From assembly GCF_021246465.1 (NCBI RefSeq), contig NZ_JAHRHK010000016.1, positions 1 through 64,000 on the forward strand: DNA of 64,000 nt. Direction: 5' to 3'. The translations under genes and the position numbers were made by a program. The stretch's first letter is position 1. Each line of letters starts with the position of its first letter. Shown here in pieces: positions 62,986-64,000 of the stretch. The notes beneath the pieces were generated by a model. The model had not been told where the DNA came from, made no database searches, and saw only the letters and a program-made list of their open reading frames with translations. Origin of the DNA: Nocardioides sp. R-C-SC26 (GTDB lineage Bacteria > Actinomycetota > Actinomycetes > Propionibacteriales > Nocardioidaceae).

Positions 62986-63017
62986 TGACCACGTCAATCC
63001 CGAACTCCGGAGGTTCC

Positions 63018-63785
63018 GTGACGCAGGCCGAGGCCCCGCTCTCCCGACGCGAGCGCCAGCGGGAGGCGACGTTCACCGAGATCGTCGCCGCCTCGCGAGC
63101 ACTCCTGGCACAGGACAGCGAGCTCTCGCTGCGCGCGGTCGCCCAGCAGATGGGGATGACGGCACCGGCGCTGTACCGGTACGTCGCGAACTACCAGGAG
63201 CTGGTCGACCTCGTCGCGTTCGAGATCGACAAGACCGCGACGGCGTTGTTCGCCGCCGCTGCCGATGCCTATCCCGCCGAGGACCCGGCCGCGCGGCTGG
63301 TGGCGGCCATCACCGAGTTCCGGATGTGGGCGCACACCCACCGACGGGAGTTCGTTCTCACGTTCGCCAACCCGGTCGCCGACTCCTCGTGCGTACGCCG
63401 GGAGCTGATCACCTCGGCGACGTCGGGCCACCTGATGACCGACCTCATGTTCGAGGTCTGGGCCGACCGGCAGTTCGATGTCCCTGCTCTCGCAGACCTT
63501 CCCGAGACGGTGCAGGAGGCGATCCGCACCCCCCTGATGCCCGCCAAGATCGACCGCATCCCCGAAGAGTCCCGGGGGCTGGCGTGGGCCTACATCCAGG
63601 GGTGGACGGCGCTCTACGGCGTCGTCGCACTCGAGGTGATGGGCCACATGGACCCGCGCCTGATCGAGAGCGGCGAGATGTTCATCGACGTCGTCACCCG
63701 GTTCGCGCCGTCGATGGGCCTGGAGGGCGACGTGCCGCGACTCGTGGCTCAGATGCGCGAACGGATCCGGGCGCAGTCCGGGTGA
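63018..63785 (+). CDS. TetR-family repressor of the MMPL exporter
   Basis: 255 aa. The N-terminal helix-turn-helix (FTEIVAASRALLAQDSELSLRAVAQQMGMTAPALYRYVANYQELVDLV, about residues 17-66) precedes a TetR ligand domain with WHG-like features (VRRELITSATSGHLM, GLAWAYIQGWTALYGVVALEVMGHMDPRL). GTG start with GGAGG at 4 bp. Divergent from the MMPL gene, with palindromic operators between. Confidence 0.9.
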   Translation: MTQAEAPLSRRERQREATFTEIVAASRALLAQDSELSLRAVAQQMGMTAPALYRYVANYQELVDLVAFEIDKTATALFAAAADAYPAEDPAARLVAAITEFRMWAHTHRREFVLTFANPVADSSCVRRELITSATSGHLMTDLMFEVWADRQFDVPALADLPETVQEAIRTPLMPAKIDRIPEESRGLAWAYIQGWTALYGVVALEVMGHMDPRLIESGEMFIDVVTRFAPSMGLEGDVPRLVAQMRERIRAQSG

Positions 63786-63997
63786 GGAACGAACCCGGCC
63801 CTCCGGTGGTCGAGGAGGCCCGAGTCAGCGCGACCCACGGTGGGTGAGGAGGCCCGAGGAACGAGGGGCGTCTCGAACCCCGTGAGGTGCGCGCCGACCT
63901 CGGCCGGCGGGGGTTTCGAGACGCCCCGCTCGTTCCTCGCGGGGCTCCTCAACCACCGCGTGCTGACGCTCGCTCCTCGACCACTGGGTGGGCTCAA
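63786..63997. repeat. Dispersed repeat cluster at the right edge
   Basis: No gene from 63786 to the window end. Includes CTCCGGTGGTCGAGGAGGCC, GAGGAGGCCCGAGGAACGAG, CGACCTCGGCCGGCGGGGGT, GTTTCGAGACGCCCCGCTCG, GGGGCTCCTCAACCACC and CTCGCTCCTCGACCACTGG. Four or more partial units, in both orientations. Confidence 0.8.
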
Positions 63998-64000
63998 TGC

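Overview
The window is a gene-dense, very high-GC actinobacterial chromosome segment. GTG starts, short SD sequences, several apparently leaderless promoters and family composition (KstD-like flavoprotein, DUF779 operon, TIGR03941 beside tadA, duplicated zinc-free ribosomal proteins, GlgX-TreY-TreZ) point to Nocardioidaceae, most likely a Nocardioides-like organism. This is inferred from gene content; there is no rRNA in the window. No prophage, insertion sequence, integrase or CRISPR array was seen.

Layout. 1-1.7 kb: 5' part of dnaX, the SRP 4.5S RNA and a tRNA-Ser(GGA). 1.7-4.6 kb: an MmyB-type regulator divergent from a short-chain dehydrogenase, and a secreted protein. 4.7-15.5 kb: a type VII secretion (ESX) locus with a mycosin whose catalytic triad is gone, EccB, two different EccD proteins, two WXG100 proteins, and a three-ATPase EccC on the other strand; no EccE was recognised. 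15.5-22.3 kb: housekeeping and catabolic genes, including a KstD-like flavoprotein behind a KstR-type operator. 22.4-25.2 kb: a second ESX-linked unit (WXG100-like, EspG-like, and a hydrolase-fold protein with Gly at the nucleophile). 25.3-27.7 kb: MoxR/VWA pair. 28.3-31.1 kb: a zinc-starvation island with five cysteine-free or cysteine-depleted ribosomal proteins, a COG0523 protein and the Zur repressor. 31.2-35.6 kb: a subtilase, a TetR regulator, a small stress/membrane cluster (CsbD, GlsB/YeaQ, LapA) and tRNA-Ser(CGA). 35.9-39.3 kb: GAF regulator, aldehyde dehydrogenase and DUF779 operon. 39.3-47.1 kb: VOC protein, lipoprotein, tadA, upp, a two-component system with a Nat-type ABC exporter, and LysE. 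47.3-50.2 kb: pntAB transhydrogenase. 50.4-53.2 kb: thpR, a VIT1-like transporter and an acyl-CoA dehydrogenase. 53.4-59.8 kb: glgX-treY-treZ (glycogen to trehalose). 59.9-64 kb: lipoprotein, MMPL exporter and divergent TetR regulator.

A dispersed family of imperfect palindromic repeats, built around TTTCGAGAC and CTCCTCGACCACC, occupies about ten of the intergenic gaps and has also entered coding sequence: the DnaX linker and, twice, treY. One treY copy has expanded to a 39-bp tandem array that begins four codons after the probable catalytic glutamate.

The most unusual material is the two-part ESX system with its pseudo-mycosin and pseudo-hydrolase, the in-frame repeats in treY, and the complete zinc-sparing ribosomal island.
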